Below, piece after piece: positions 10,120-23,420 of a DNA stretch of 64,000 bases. Within the stretch, counting starts at the first letter, position 1. The number at the start of each line of letters is the position of its first letter. Made by a program: the position numbers and the translations under genes. Origin of the DNA: Phylloscopus collybita (taxonomy: Eukaryota > Chordata > Aves > Passeriformes > Phylloscopidae); assembly GCA_027886175.1 (NCBI GenBank), contig JAJNNQ010000024.1:27941001-28005000 (forward strand), written 5' to 3'. Below the pieces are notes generated by a model that saw only the letters and a list, made by a program, of their open reading frames with translations, made no database searches and was not told where the DNA came from.

Positions 10120-13100
10120 GTGTATGCATACAATATGCCTGCACTCACACCTCCCTGGGGAGGACTGTGGGCTGATGAAATCCTTTCCTTTCTGTTCCTG
10201 GCTGGCCACATGTGGCCCATGCTGCTCTTTCCCACATGGGAGCTGGCTGTCTGGGAGCTGCCAGGGCAGCTTTGGGAAGAGCAGAGGAGGTAAACTACCT
10301 TCTTGTATGGAGCATCACAGTCCCACCCTGCCCCTGGGTGGCAAAACTGTGCAGATCCCCTTCAGCTGTCATGATGAATTTTCCTGTAGCTACAAGAGTG
10401 TTGGCATGGGAGAAGAAGTCAAACTGCAGCCAGTTGTGCCATCCATCCCAATCTCCTTTTCCCCTCTCCTCTATCCCTTGGCACACCCAGAGGAGCCTAT
10501 GCTGGGGACTGCTGAACCACTGTGGGCATCAATGCTCTCAGAAGAGGAAGAGGAGGCAAAGAGACTAGGGGATCAGAACTGCATCTTCCTGCGGTACCCT
10601 GGTTCCCAGAAACGAGCTCTGCACTGGCCAAAAATATCAGCCAAGCAGCACAGACACTCTCCCTTCCACACACACCTCATTGGTGCAGACAGTTACAGCA
10701 AATCCCAAAATAGCAGAGTTAGATAAATACAGAGAAAAGGGTTTACAAATTTCCGAGAGAGTGACAAACAGCAGTGCTCACCAAGGAGGGGAGCTCTTTT
10801 TAATTTAAGGGCTTTTTCTCTCTGAAGATCCTTTCCCCACATAGAATAAAAGATATGGTACTTTTCAAGCAAAGTGCCCTGTAACTTCAAGATTGACTGA
10901 TAGGAAGTGATACTGGGGGCTGCACTGAAGCAGTGAGGAAATTTTTGGCAATACATGCCTGCAAGACAGAGAATAGCCTGAGCCTCAAGTTTACTTTTTC
11001 ACAGCTCTAATACTTTCTGCCTGCTTAAAGCCTGAGAGAGCAGCTATTTAGGAAGCATGTAGGAAAATAAGTATGTGATGTAACTGGATCTGGGAAGCAA
11101 GTTGCCTGCTTTTTCACCCAGCTCTGCTGAATGCTTCCTGCATTGCCTAGCTTCAGTGTACTTGCGTGGATGCAGATCATGGTACCAATTTCACTGAAGT
11201 CAGTGAAGCACGTTCACCTGCCATTTAAAGGCAGCAGCTCATGGAAAACCTTCCCACACTGCAAATGACCTAGTTTAAAAATCAGAATTTTTGATCATAT
11301 CTGCTCTTCATGCCACACCTGATGAGGATGAGGAGGGCCATATGTTGCCTGCTGGGGATGCACCATGCTCTGCCAGCGCTCCCAGAAGGCACAGGGGTGC
11401 CGCTGAGGTTGGGGTGAGGGCTGAAAGGGACTGGACACCCTCCTCATTTTACTGTCAAATAGGCACTGGGTGCTTGTGAACACCCCAGCAGAGAAACCGA
11501 CACTCCTTCCGATGCTCCTGAGCTTCCCGTGGCGGGGACACTGGGACAGCAGCTGCTGCAATGGGTAGAGGGCAGCCCAGGGGATGCTCACCCGGCTGAG
11601 CTGCAGCTGGGCTTTCAAACCAGACTGGGAGCACTGGGAGTAACGGAGACCCTGCCGGTGCCCCTTTCTGAAAGGAGCATTGTTATTCCACGGAAATGAC
11701 CTTTGGAGTCCAAATGTCCTTATTTGAAATGAAGCAAAAGCAGCCCTAACTGCTCTTTAGGCAAAAACAAATTAGCTGTTATTGCTGCACAGCTTTAAAT
11801 ACACTGTGGTGATCTTCCACACTTCTCAGTGTCTGCCTGGTCAGAGAATACACGGTGCTGCCTTAACTCCCAGCTCCTTAACTCTGCCGCTCCCACGCAG
11901 GTGAGAATGGCAGGAAAACCGTCAGGTCTCCTCCCGCGCCTCATATTTAATTTCACCTCAGTGAAAAGATCTTAAAATGACCAGAAAAAGAGGAAAGCAG
12001 TTGGGTTGGCTTAAAACTGTTGATCAGGAAGCAAAAACCACTGCAAGTCTGAAGTATATTATTTTATATTTTAAAAAAACCCACTGTTGGTTCACCAGGG
12101 CTCTCCTCTTTCTACTGTTCCTGCCAGGAGTTGATGGCTTTTTTCAATCATCTTCCTTTGCTGTCACTTCAGCAGAAGTTTGCAGGAGCTCTGCTTTATC
12201 TGCTTCTTGGCTGGGTGGTGAAAATGAGTTGTAAAAAGCAAATTTGGAAATCAATTCCTCTGGCTGCATGACTAGTTTGTTTTCTTTTAAAAGCACCCAA
12301 CTCTTTTCTTGGACCTTTATGTCCAAAGAGAGCAAAGCACAAAGAGTTTCCCGGCCAAGTTTGCGGTAGCAAAAATGGTGTGTGCTCATATTCCTCCTCT
12401 ACCTCCCTCCTCTTTCACAGCCCCAGCCAAACATGGCTTGTGCTAAAAGTTTGTGACCCTTGCATGGTATTTTCTGAGCCTTTTCAAGCCAAACCCAGAG
12501 ACTGTTTCCAAACAAACTTGAATTTTCCATTGGGAGCTAGATAATCACAGTGCAGAGGAGGACACTAAAACCAGAGCTTGTGCTCTGCAGTTGCATATTT
12601 CCATAGCATCCTTCACCCAGGAAAATTCCAGAAGCCTATTGAAGGGTGCTGGCTGTGAGAGGTGAGCAGTCAGGCAACCTGTTTGCCTGGAGGACACTGG
12701 TATTTGATCAGCTGGTTTAGGAGGCAGGAGGGGGCTGCCCCGGGCAGCCAGGGGAGGAGGGCTGACCCAGGGAAGGGAGCCTGGTATGATTGTGCCACTG
12801 CAGTGCAAGCACAGAGCAACCCAGGCTTTGCTGGGGAGCAAAGCCCCCACACCTTGGAGCCACAGCTACTGCAGTGTCTGCCCTTGGGGCTTCTGCCCCG
12901 CCCGGGGTGCCAGTCAAAGGGGAGCTGTGTGCAGGGGCACAGAGCAGGCAGGGGGGCTCTGCCCCAGCCCCTGCACGACCCTGCATCCATGGCAGGAGAC
13001 TTCCCAGGCTGGGCAGACACGCTGTCTCCTGTCTCTAATTGCAGCCTTGTGCCTGTCCCAGAGTGGGAGCTGGCTCCTTCCCCTCCATCGCATTGTCTCT

Positions 13101-16100
13101 TCCCACAGCCCAGCTCCCACGGGGCTCACGGCTTTTCCTCTCAGGCTCGCAGCCCAGCTCTGTCTCACTGGCTCTGCCTTGCCCCTCGCATCTCGGCGTC
13201 ATCTGCTCTCCCTTCCCCCTCCTATTCATTCAGATTTTCCTTTTTTTAGCCACCCCCTTACCGCGCTCCCCTGTATCATCCTTTGCACAAAAGTCCAAAA
13301 AGCATTGGGGGCTGCACTGTGGAGACACAAAGGTGGGCTGTCTGCTCCAGAGGCTTCCATCCATCCCCTCACCTTGTCTGTGCTGCTGGGCTGCAGAGGC
13401 CCTGGCTGTGCCTGCCTGGTGGGGATGAGAGGGGCCAGAGCCCAGCTGGACAATGGCAGCACTGTGCTGGAGAAAGCAGCTCTGTCCAGCTGCCACGGCG
13501 GTCCGCATCCACTGAGCACAGGGGAGGGGAAGGGTGTCCCTGCACGCCCCTGCATGCCCCTCACTGGCTAAAACCTGGGAGAAGATGGAGGGATTGACAT
13601 CTGACAACAGGGTCACCACACTCTCCCACGTACTGTGAAGGCTGATGCAGGGATTAGGGTGGCTCTGCTTTCACCAGGCACTGGCTGGGTCACACAGAGC
13701 TTGGACCTTTGCTATGCTGCAGACTCCCAGGGGAACCTTGGGCAGGTCCCTTGGGCCACACTGGTGCTTTGTGATCCCTGCAGGGCATGGAGGCTGCCTG
13801 GGCCAGCTGCACAGCTGGGTCCCTGCACCTCCACACTGGAGGTGTGGGCTGGGAGCCCAGGCATGGAGCCACACTGGCATGCCCCCAGCCCCAGACCAGC
13901 ACTGCACACAGGGCCATGAGATGCACCAGCTCAGGAGTCTCTGAGGCAGCCCCACACTGTGTGGGTTGGGAAGACGACAGACTCTCCCCGTGTCCCTTGC
14001 CCAGGTGGCACTGGGTGGGGGGGTGGTAGCACAGCTCTGCTTATGGGAGCCATCAGACAGACCTTCTTCAGATCCTGGGTGCACTTCTGGAGTCACTGCT
14101 GGGCTGCTGTGAAAAGTGACTTTCTCATTCCTGTCCTAATCCATCAGCAGCACCTCTCAAAGCAATGAGTTACCAAAAAGGAATGATTGCAGCATCAAAA
14201 TAATATTGCTGCCACTGACAAAGCTGTGATGGCACACAACACCCCTGAAGAGGGTAGGAAGAGGGAGCTCCAGCTGCAAGACAGAGAGGAAAGCTTCTAG
14301 TCATGATGTGGTGGCAGTAGGGGTGGCTGCTTTGCTCTGGGGCCTTCCTGAAGCCCTGAGAGGGACAGGAATGGGGAGCAATGCCCACATGAAGGCATTG
14401 CTATATGCCTCACCTAGAGAAAGAAAAGGCAGCTCTTTCCAAGCTTACCAGTGCACTGCCTGCCAGCATCAGTGGGGAAGAAATCCCAGCTTGCTTCCTT
14501 CTGGGCTGCCTCTAAAGTGTAATTTGTGCTGAGACAGATGCAAGCTTGAACAGAGACCTTCCCATCAGAGCTATAAACCCCCTTTGAACCCTGGCTTGGA
14601 AAACACACATTTCTGTTTCTTCCTCTAAAGTTGTCACCATAAAAAGAACCACAAAGGGTTCCGCAAGCCCATGGCAAGAAGGAGGGGCCTGTTTGGGTTT
14701 CCCTCCATGCCACAATTCCTTCCATGCACATTGGTGCACATACATGCCATGGGCAACATCCCTATTAGAAAGCCTCCCTGCAAGACTTCTTTTACCTCTT
14801 AGAAAAAGAGAACATTTCCTTTGCTTCAATTCATGCACTGAATTGAAACTGAGACTTCCTGCTTCTGCCCTGCAGGGATTAGAAGATCAGGCTGGAAGTT
14901 AGAGACCAGAAGGAAGTTGGGGGTCCTGGGTGTTCCATCCTATCCATGGGGACTGTGGTGGATCCATCCTCTTGCAGCTGCAGGTATGTGGGGAAGCTCC
15001 CTCATGCAGGGTGAGCACAGCTCATACTGGGACTTCCCAGGGCCACTCCTTCCTTTGGCCTCTTCAAAATGGATCCAAATCCAGCTGGCTTCCCAGCAGC
15101 AGGGCTAGGGAAGGTCTGAGCAAGTGCCAGGCTGCAAGCCAGTCACTTTGTGATGGGGACACCTGAAAAGCCTGGTTCCTCAGCTCCTCTGTCTGGGACC
15201 AAGGCCCTGAAACAATAGTCTGGCTTCCCAGCAGCCGGTGAGCCAAAGGATGCCGTGTGCTGAGGTTGCCAAGCCCACAAGGATTAATGACAGTTGGAGG
15301 AAACCGCTCTCCGGACGCCTTGCCGTGGGATTTGGCAATACAATAGCCAGAAGGAGCATGCAGGCTCCTCCACTTTTTCTCAGGGCCTAGGTAAATAATC
15401 CCCTTCCATGGGAGCTGTATGGATTCCCATAAAGCTGAATAATAGAAGCAGTTCCCAGGCTTATGGTTAACAATAATTTCTTCCAGGCCACATAATTATT
15501 ATTATTTCGAGAGTCAGGAACCTGGGAGAGAATGCACAGTTAGTATTTTCCCAATCAGCTCACAATGAACATTTTGATTTCACTTGGAGACAGCTGTGAA
15601 ACAGTAAGTACCCCTTGACCCTCAGGAAAGGAGCACAGTGGGTGCCCTCATGCTTGTGGACCCACTGCCCCTGCACTAGCCAAGACTCAGAGCTATGAGC
15701 ACATGACAGAAACCACATCTCCACAGCTCATGAATTTGTCTCCGGGTCTTGGATGCCACAAAAATGCTCTGGAAATTGCTGCAGGGCAGAGTAAAGAAGG
15801 GAGAGAGGAAGGAATGTGCCTAATCAGGCAGGAGAAAGCAAGGCAGCTTCTTGCAAGAGTTAGAAAGGAACAGGGTGCAAGACCTTCTGCAGCCAAAATC
15901 CAAATATTTTGCATGGCTCATGCATGAGAATGCAGCAATAAACTGGTAGACATTTGCTCACAGCTGAACTGGCAGCATTGGAAACCAGGTCTCTCTGGAT
16001 GAGGGTGGAAGGGCAGCTGCATGGAGCTGGCAACTTGGGAGCTTTCAACGGGGAGAAAAGGAGGACAAGAATACCAGCAAGTCCGCCACAGGTAGGTGGT

Positions 16101-16411
16101 GCAGAGCACTGGTTAGATCCCACTTCTTGGTTAATTCCAAATTAATTTGCATGGCTGGAGAAAAACATGCTGTGGGCAAAATCCTGCCTTTACAGGTTGG
16201 AGCAGCTGCCCAGCAGCAGGGGTGAGATCAGCCTCAGACTCCACCTGAGGAGACAGGATGGCTCGAGCCCATACAGCCCCACCACACAGTGCAGCACATG
16301 CCAGTGCAAGGAAACAGGATCCATGCCCTGCTGCTCACACGTGCCAGAGCTGCTCTGCCTCTGCCAAACCCTGCCCTTGGCAGCAGCAGGGCCCTGCTGG
16401 TGGAGGAGCCA
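10120..16411. other. Non-coding stretch, partly GC-rich
   Basis: No gene, RNA or mobile element is recognised. From about 12650 to 14050 the DNA is GC-rich but poor in CpG, and open frames lengthen on both strands (12786-13571 plus is the longest, 261 codons) with proline, serine and cysteine-rich translations that look non-coding. The block at about 15220-15560 is rich in homeodomain-like TAAT sites and is treated as a candidate regulatory element among the findings. Confidence 0.5.
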
Positions 16412-16445
16412 GGCATGGCATGGCATGGCATGGCATGGCATGGCA
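16412..16445. repeat. (GGCAT)n pentanucleotide microsatellite
   Basis: Six complete GGCAT units plus a partial seventh, without interruption. Confidence 0.95.
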
Positions 16446-16786
16446 CACTTACCAGGGCAGCAGCTGGCAGGCAGCACCCCATGGGAGTGCCCAGCACCTT
16501 CCCAGCTCTGCCTCAGGAGCCTTCTGTCTTTGCATGCTCCAGGGTAGCATTGGGAGAGGGAAGACAAGTTACAATTCAGTGAATGTGTGGCTGATTTGAC
16601 AGCTTGGAACACAAAAAGGTGATAGTTGAAGCATGTTCACAAGGGTGAACAGTGTCTGCACAGGCCTCCTGTCTTCTGGCTTTTCAGATTCAGACTGGAA
16701 CTTTTTCCAGCAGTGTTGTCCAGATCTGTCCACCCTTCATGGCAGAGATGGTCTGGGAGAACAACAGCCAGGAGGGAGACATCACT

Positions 16787-16853
16787 GGAGTGGGGGTTGG
16801 AACTAGATGATCTTTAAAGTCCCTTCCAATCCAAACCATTCTGTGATTCTATG
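16787..16853 (+). mobile_element. CR1 LINE, short 3' tail
   Basis: This is the end of a CR1 untranslated tail. GGGGGTTGGAACTAGATGA leads into TCCCTTCCAATCCAAACCAT and two terminal octamers ATTCTGTG and ATTCTATG. It is better preserved than the copy at 1717-2039. Weak similarity may continue a few tens of bases upstream. Confidence 0.93.
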
Positions 16854-18629
16854 ACATGTATGTCTCCTCCCTCCCAGTCTTCTCGTGGGACATGGTGCTC
16901 ACCTCAGCCACTGGAGCCTCCCTCTTGTATCTCCTTTCACGTGCCTCTGCCAGGAGGGTTTTACCTCCTGCATATTGCATAACTGTTTTCCAGTGCCAGC
17001 ACCAATTTTGTCTGCTCAGGTTACAGGAGGTTTGCAAGAGCTATTTGAAATACAGGAGCAGCAATTAAAGGGCCCAGGCAGCAGCTCCAGAGGGTCTACT
17101 TGGCCAGCTGAATGTGGAGACTGGTACGTGCTGGGCTTGCAGAGGAATTCATGTTCTTGGAGAGTTAAAGCAAGGCCAGGAAAGGTTACTTTTATCAGGG
17201 TTGAGGTGCAGGCAACCAAGGCAGTGCCTTGCCTGAGGCTACACTCAGAGGCAGGGTATACACACAGCCTCCTCTCTGGCATTAGGAGGAGTGTCCTAAC
17301 TTTGGGAGCCTGCTTTTGGCTGCTATCTGGTTTCAAGGCAGTTCATGGTACCTATGGTTCTCAGAGATGTGCTGTGGAGTGAGGAAATGTTGGCTTTTCT
17401 GTTTCCAGCTCTGAGTAAAGAGTCTTCCAGCTTCAAAACTTTTCTTGTAAGCAAGCACATGATTGCTCTGAGGCTTTGGGAGCTGTGATTCCCTCAGCAA
17501 CTGTAGCTCACCAGTGAAAGGGGAGCCAAGTTCAGGGGTCCACCTTGTGCCCATTGCCAGTCAAATGCATAAAAATAAAAACCTTTTCCCTGTAGTCAGT
17601 TCTAGGACAGATCAGTTGTCATGAGTCCTGTGGGTGAGATTGTGGTTTAAAAGGGGAGCTTCTCTACGTAGACCTTCTCCAGGGACTTTCCTGGCTTTGT
17701 GCCCTCTGTAAACCTTTCTCTGCAGCCCGTGACGCTGTCATGGAAATGGGCAATTGGAGTTGCCAGACTGTTGGCATGGAGCACGGATAACCCCTCGTCC
17801 TCTGGCTCTCTTGCTGCCCGGGGATGGATAGAGGCAGGTGCTGCGGGAGACATGCGAGCAGGGAAGGGTGAAGCAGATTTCCTGAGGGACACATGGTGTG
17901 CCTGAGCCCAACGCTGCATGCTTTGCCTCGGGGAGGTGGGGCACAGCCCAGAGGGTGGCAGAACAACCCTTCCCCATGGCAGTTCTTATCAGGACAGGAC
18001 CTGCCTGGACCACTCACTCCTTGGACGTTCAGCTGAGCCAGCCAGGAGAGGGCCTGTGTTGGAGCAGGTGGCAAGGGCCAGGTTTCTCTAGGGGAAGGAG
18101 ATGCCAAGGAGATTCACCTTCTGCCAGAGGTGGTTTGCAGGTGGTGCTGCAGGAGTCCAGCACCCTCAGTACAGTTTGAGCTTTGAGGTCAATACTTCAC
18201 CAGGACACTCAGCCCCTCTGAGCAGCTGGAGGCTGCTCCCAGCTGATCAGATGACAATGATATTCTTGCCACCTTCAACTGCTGTGGTATCTGAGCCATT
18301 TATTGTTGAGGATACACTGTGGGGAAGCTGAGGTGCTTTCAAAAGTGTCTCTTCAGGGCCACCCTGTGAGTGAGATAATTCCTTGGTACCCTGTCAAAGC
18401 ACTGGCACAAGCACCAGCTCAGCACCCTGAGAGGCAGTGGTGGTGGGGTGCTGGAGACAAAGTGAGACAGGGAGGGAAAAGACAGAGGAGGAGGTGAGTG
18501 TAAGGATGGAGACTACAACTCAGACCTTCTTGCTTTCATCTTTTCAACAATGCTCCCCTGCTGTAGCACTTACAGTGAGAGAACCCATTTATATTTTGTT
18601 TCTGTTCTGTTTCGCTCTTTGGGCTTGAC

Positions 18630-18630
<1 letters not shown>
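16854..18630. other. Non-coding stretch
   Basis: No coding exon or repeat is recognised between the CR1 tail and the poly-A run. Confidence 0.5.

Positions 18631-18668
<38 letters not shown>
18631..18668. repeat. Poly-A run of 38
   Basis: Thirty-eight consecutive A bases. It could be the tail of a retrocopy inserted on the plus strand, but the sequence before it matches nothing I recognise, no AATAAA precedes it at the usual distance, and I see no flanking target-site duplication. Confidence 0.95.
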
Positions 18669-18669
<1 letters not shown>

Positions 18670-19827
18670 CAAACCAGCAGATGCAATGGAAAAATGAAGT
18701 GAGAACAGCAATCCTCCCAGGTCACCCTCTTTTTCCTTTCCACTGTGCTTGCCAAGCACAACCCATTCCAGTCTCTGCTGACAATGCTCCGTGCTGCAAT
18801 ATGGCCTGTTCCAGCCCTCCGGGGCATGAACTGAAAGAGAAACTCCTGGCAGCCCCCAGGAAGTGCAGCAGTGAGGAACTCATATAACCTCCACAAGGCT
18901 CCTACCCTGCCACAAGAGCTGTGCAGTGTCACTGTCCTGAGATGTGTGTGTCAGGGAACTTCGTCAGGGCTGCAGACGGCCTAGGAAGACACCAGTCCCG
19001 TGTCTGAGCAAAGGCCCAGCCACTGCCCTGAGTGCGTGAGAAATGGCAGGGCAGCCTGTGATGAGGTTGCTGACAAGCCCCAGGGGGGTTATAGACCAGT
19101 CTGTCACTGTTGATCAAAGACACTTTTTTTTTTCCCTCCGCCTGTGCACAGCCCCCTTGACCCTGAGGTGCTTGATTTTAGGTCTGTCCCAAAGAAGAGC
19201 TCCGAAATACAAAATGCTGCCTGGGAGAGTAATCCAATGCACAGCCCCAGGTTCAGATGCCTGATCCCTTGCACTTGGTTTTGAAGAGCCTGACTCTGAA
19301 TTCTCTTCAGCAAAGTGCCCTTTGACCTGTGTCCTGCAGACCCTCTATTCTGAAAGGTAATTAAGGAGAGCAAGCCTTTTGCTGGCCACTTTAAATTCAC
19401 TGTATGGGGCCTGCGTCTTCAAACAGAGAAAATCGTAGGAAGATCCACAATCAGAGAAGTTGAAAGCCACCAGTCCAAGAAGCTGGAGGCACTTACAGGA
19501 GAGATTGCTGTGCTGGCTGTGGTTTATCTTTTTGTTCCCACAGGATAAGTTTTGCCTGCATTTAGGAAGCACTGCAGGACCTGGTTCCTCTCACAGTCCT
19601 CCCTTAAGCATTGAGTACGGAATAAATAGAGGATGTTTTCCTTCCCTGAATATCTATTTCCTTCCTAAATAAACCATGGGTGAGTCTGTTTGGGTTTTTT
19701 GAGTTTTTGTTTTGTTGTTGTTGGGTTTTTTAATGGAAGAAACACAAACCAATAGGGATCTTACAAAGCTTTTAATAGCTGTATTTGGTTCCTCAGTACC
19801 ACGAGGAATGGGGAAATCACTGAACAC
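18669..19827. other. Non-coding stretch
   Basis: Nothing recognised apart from a T/G-rich run at about 19690-19730. Confidence 0.5.
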
Positions 19828-19962
19828 AGAATAAGACCTTGGGATCAGCTAACTCATCCTCCTCTCCAAGGCAGGATTAACTAAACCTAGCCCATGCCTG
19901 ACAGATCCTTTTTGACATGTATTTAACAGCCCTACAGTCCTTCAGCCAACTCAGGAAGTGAT
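19828..19962 (-). mobile_element. Possible old, degenerate CR1-type LINE fragment
   Basis: The wording 'CTCATCCTCCTCTCCAAGGC' followed by 'CCATGCCTGACAGATCC' and 'TTCAGCCAACTCAGG' has the cadence of old CR1/L3-type tails in reverse orientation, but no single long match is present. The assignment is tentative. Confidence 0.35.
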
Positions 19963-22900
19963 TCACTCACCTCATTATTTAGAGAATGTTAATGGTATTG
20001 ATGTGGGTCTTCTTAGTGTGTTTAAGGCACATGAGTTTGGGTTTTCCCCTGTGGGAAAAGAGAACAGGTTCTTTTTTTTCCCCTTGCCTTTTGCAGTGAC
20101 CTTTCACCTGACTGAAGCCTGTTGCAGTGTCTCCTCCAGGCTGGATGAGAACACAGCCCATGCTTTCTCACCTCCCATCACAGTCAGACTGGGGGAGGCA
20201 GCTGGGCAGCCCTTTGTGCAATTCTTTTGCTGTCTGTCATGGTGGTGATAACAGAGGGAGTGGATAAAACCAGAACTGGTCAAATACCATCCATGCTGTC
20301 TACTCAGGGAGCTCAGCTGAGAGCAGTTCACATGCATCAGCATTGAGGTGCCTTCTTCAAACCATCCAAAGGCCTGAAGCTGTGACTCTGCAAAACTGCT
20401 CTCATGCTCATGAGTCACTGGACAAAGGAGCTGCTGGATCTGGACTCTGTTAGCTGGTTTGAACCCTCTGCTGATATGAACCCTGGGATCTCTTCTGCTC
20501 TGACTCTTAACCTCTTACACCACTGAGCTTCCAGGAAGGCTTGGACTGAGACCCAAACACCCATTCTGCGTGGGCACGTTCAGAGACAGGTTTTTGCAAG
20601 CCAGTCTTTGCTTCACTCATGGACAGTTTTCATTTGGATGGTTTTCCTCCAGCCCCATCTGTTGTTTTGGCCTCACAGAAACAGTTCATGGCTTGTTCTT
20701 GCCTCCTACTCCTTGGCCTGCCAAAGTCCCATCCCTGTTGCAAATACCACTGCCCTGAAGCAGCCAGGTACAGTATTCCCCTCGTGGTACTGGAAAATCA
20801 ATCCTTTTCATCCACAGAGAACTAAAATTTCGTTTAACTATTTTCTGAGTTATCACCACTCTTGAAGCTAGTGAAATGTCAGGATTTGGCCCATGATTTC
20901 TGCAAGTCTGTGATATGGTAAACTTGGACTGATTCCTTCTGTGTAGATGAGGCATAAACTCTGTTTATGACAGGACATTGTTCCGTATCTAATCTATTGC
21001 ACAGGCACACTTCCTATCTTTAGTGTTATTGTCTAAACCTCTTACACTTCAACCCAGGTCACCCCAACAATATTGCAGTGGAGTGCAATATTGCCTTGCT
21101 GTATTCAGCAGGACAAAATCATGTTTGCAGGTAACACTTTAACAGCTCTCCTTGGCGCTGAAGCCTGGGGCATTTTTAGGTGCTGGGGAGGTTCTGCCTG
21201 TGGAAGGCTCTACAAAGCCAGTACGAGGTCCCTGCCCTGGGGCTTTTGCTGGGATACAGCTGTCATTGCACAGGAGAACTCTGTGGTTCACCCCAATGAA
21301 CATTCTCACAGAGGCCTTCGGGAGCAGGTGAGCAGCACTTTTCACAACCACAGCAAGTGTGAGCTGCCAACCAAGGTACACTTCATGTTGGTGGCTGGGT
21401 GCCATCTCCCAAGAGCAGTTTTTGGTTGTTCACTGATGTGGGGCCATGCCATGTCCTCACCAACCAGCACAGAGTGCCTTTGGCAGCTCAGCATTACTGT
21501 GCTCAGCACTGGACAGCTTCACCTCCTTCCCCAGGACAACTCTGACACTGACCTTGGAGATGTGGTCAAGTCAACCTCACAGGTCCCCACTCAGGCTGCT
21601 TGCAAAGGAAACATCCTCAAAATCATAAATGCTCACCTATCCCTTCTGTTGGGGGCACAACCCAGAATTCCTGCCCTGAGATGGGAACTTTCCAGTGGAG
21701 ATCTGTGCGAAGAGATAGGGTCTGTGGAAACTCCTGCGACGGGTTTGCTTTCTACATGGGGTGGAAAAAGTCACATCTTATGAGTCACACCTCTATTGAA
21801 GAAATGCAGATGCCACTACAAACTCTCCTGATGTACACAGACCAAACACTGCCTGTCTTGTTAGGTTCCCAGCTCCAAATGACAAATTTTTAAGCTCCTG
21901 GCAGAATTTATTCTGAATTCCTATTCTAAAAGAGCAGAAACTGCTCATGCATTCCCTTATTCCAGAAAAGGCTGAGAAACCCCTGGATGGTGACCTAGCC
22001 TTTAAGGTGCTGCTTTTGTTCAAAAGGATTCTTACACTGTAATTTTGCTGCTTGTTTAGCTGCTTTGAGTGGCGTGAAAATGTTGAATTATGTGGATGTC
22101 AGAAAACCATGATGAGGGTTGTCCACTTGGGAAATTTTAGGGACATCACTTCTTTGACTGACTTATGCTGGTGTTGCTAAACAGACAATAAATATGACCA
22201 CCTCTGACATGTCACTCCTTAGCTAATACCGTGCAAAGATTGCTGGCTGTGGGCAATGCCCTGTTTTGATGTCTCTGGCCTGCATCAACTGTAGCTTCCT
22301 CAGACTGCAATCAATTCCCAGGATTGCACAAAGGTTATGGACTGCCTCCAAACTTCCAGTTTGAGACCACTGCTCTGTGCAGGGGTATAGTACTAGCTAG
22401 ACTATATAATTACATCTGATTGCATTCACATCAGGGACTTCAGGACCATCACTACATCTGCTACCAGTCAGGGCTGTGCAAAAGCAGGATCCTTGCCTTA
22501 CTGAGCTGTGTCAGCAAGCCCCTGCTGTGTTGTACACAGAGGAAGCTGAAATAAACTACAACTGCTGGCTCCTGTAAAGCCCCTCGTGTTTTGCTGTACC
22601 ACGTAGCAGTGAGCTACATTGAGAAGGAGTTTCTTAATACAGACTTTGTGAGAGAGCGGCCAGCCAAGAGAATTTTAAAGCTGGCAGCCTGCATAAATCA
22701 GCCTGTAATCAGTCTGCATAAAGCAAGGACAAGGGTTTGGGGGTCTGAAGGGCAGTAAGGCTCAAAGCAACTGCATCCCACAAATCCAAGCAGCGCTCAG
22801 ATCCATGCAGTGATGACAGGAAAGACTAACAACTCTTTGTATCCTGCCTGGTCTTCCCTGCCTATGGACACCTTGCTAGCTTCGCTGTCTGCTGGGGGAA

Positions 22901-23079
22901 GCAGGCTCCCAGCAAAGAGAATCCAGATTGTCCTCTTCCACCCTGCCCAGTCCCACATCACTTAGCCTGACCAGCCCCATCAGGATCCCAATAGCTCTGG
23001 AGATGGGCAAGACAGAAACACTAAAATTCTACTAAAAGTAGAAATGTCAGACATCTCTTTTTTTTTTTTTCCTCTTCAG
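19963..23079. other. Non-coding stretch
   Basis: No gene is recognised. A 236-codon open frame lies at 21073-21783 (plus); its translation shows no domain, signal or bias that suggests a protein, and its start has no particular context. Confidence 0.45.
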
Positions 23080-23420
23080 CGAGCATATAGATTCCAGTCT
23101 TTATCATTTGCTTATGCATGAGGCATGATTAGGACAGGGCAAAGCTGGGAGGCTGAGCAGCCCAGGTGTAATGGAGATGCACGTTATGCTAACACAGAGC
23201 CCTGCACACACGGTGCCATTTGTTGTGCCGCTGTTTGGCCGGGCTCCTGCAGCTCAGCCGGTCACGCAACAACCTCTCGCTCTCATTAATGCCAGATTGG
23301 GTTCCTGCCGCCGCTCCCCCGCTGCTTTTAATTATGTGGCCACCAGCCAAGGACTGCTGGGGAAAACCCTACCCCTCAGTTTGGGTGTCAGCTGATCCTA
23401 ACTAAAACATATGGCTCTTG
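23080..23420. promoter_or_regulatory. Candidate distal regulatory element
   Basis: This block is unlike its flanks. It has unusual CpG density for a non-island (GGTCACGCAACAACC, CCGCCGCTCCCCCGC) and homeodomain-type sites ATTAAT (23285-23290) and TAATTA (23329-23334). It also has an E-box CAGCTG (23389-23394) and an overlapping ATGCATGA. No open frame fits it. Its look is that of a conserved vertebrate non-coding element, but conservation cannot be tested from one sequence. Confidence 0.3.

Noticed and set aside
10124..10726. 200-codon plus-strand frame with an acidic run
   Set aside because: No protein-like pattern beyond a GAAGAGGAAGAGG purine run.
12786..13571. 261-codon plus-strand open frame
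   Set aside because: It lies in GC-rich DNA where both strands show long frames; the translation has no recognisable domain or sensible composition.
18631..18668. Poly-A run as a processed-pseudogene tail
   Set aside because: No coding or known RNA sequence precedes it, no polyadenylation signal at the right distance and no target-site duplication.
21073..21783. 236-codon plus-strand open frame
   Set aside because: Only slightly longer than chance predicts for a window of this size; no domain, signal peptide or splice context.
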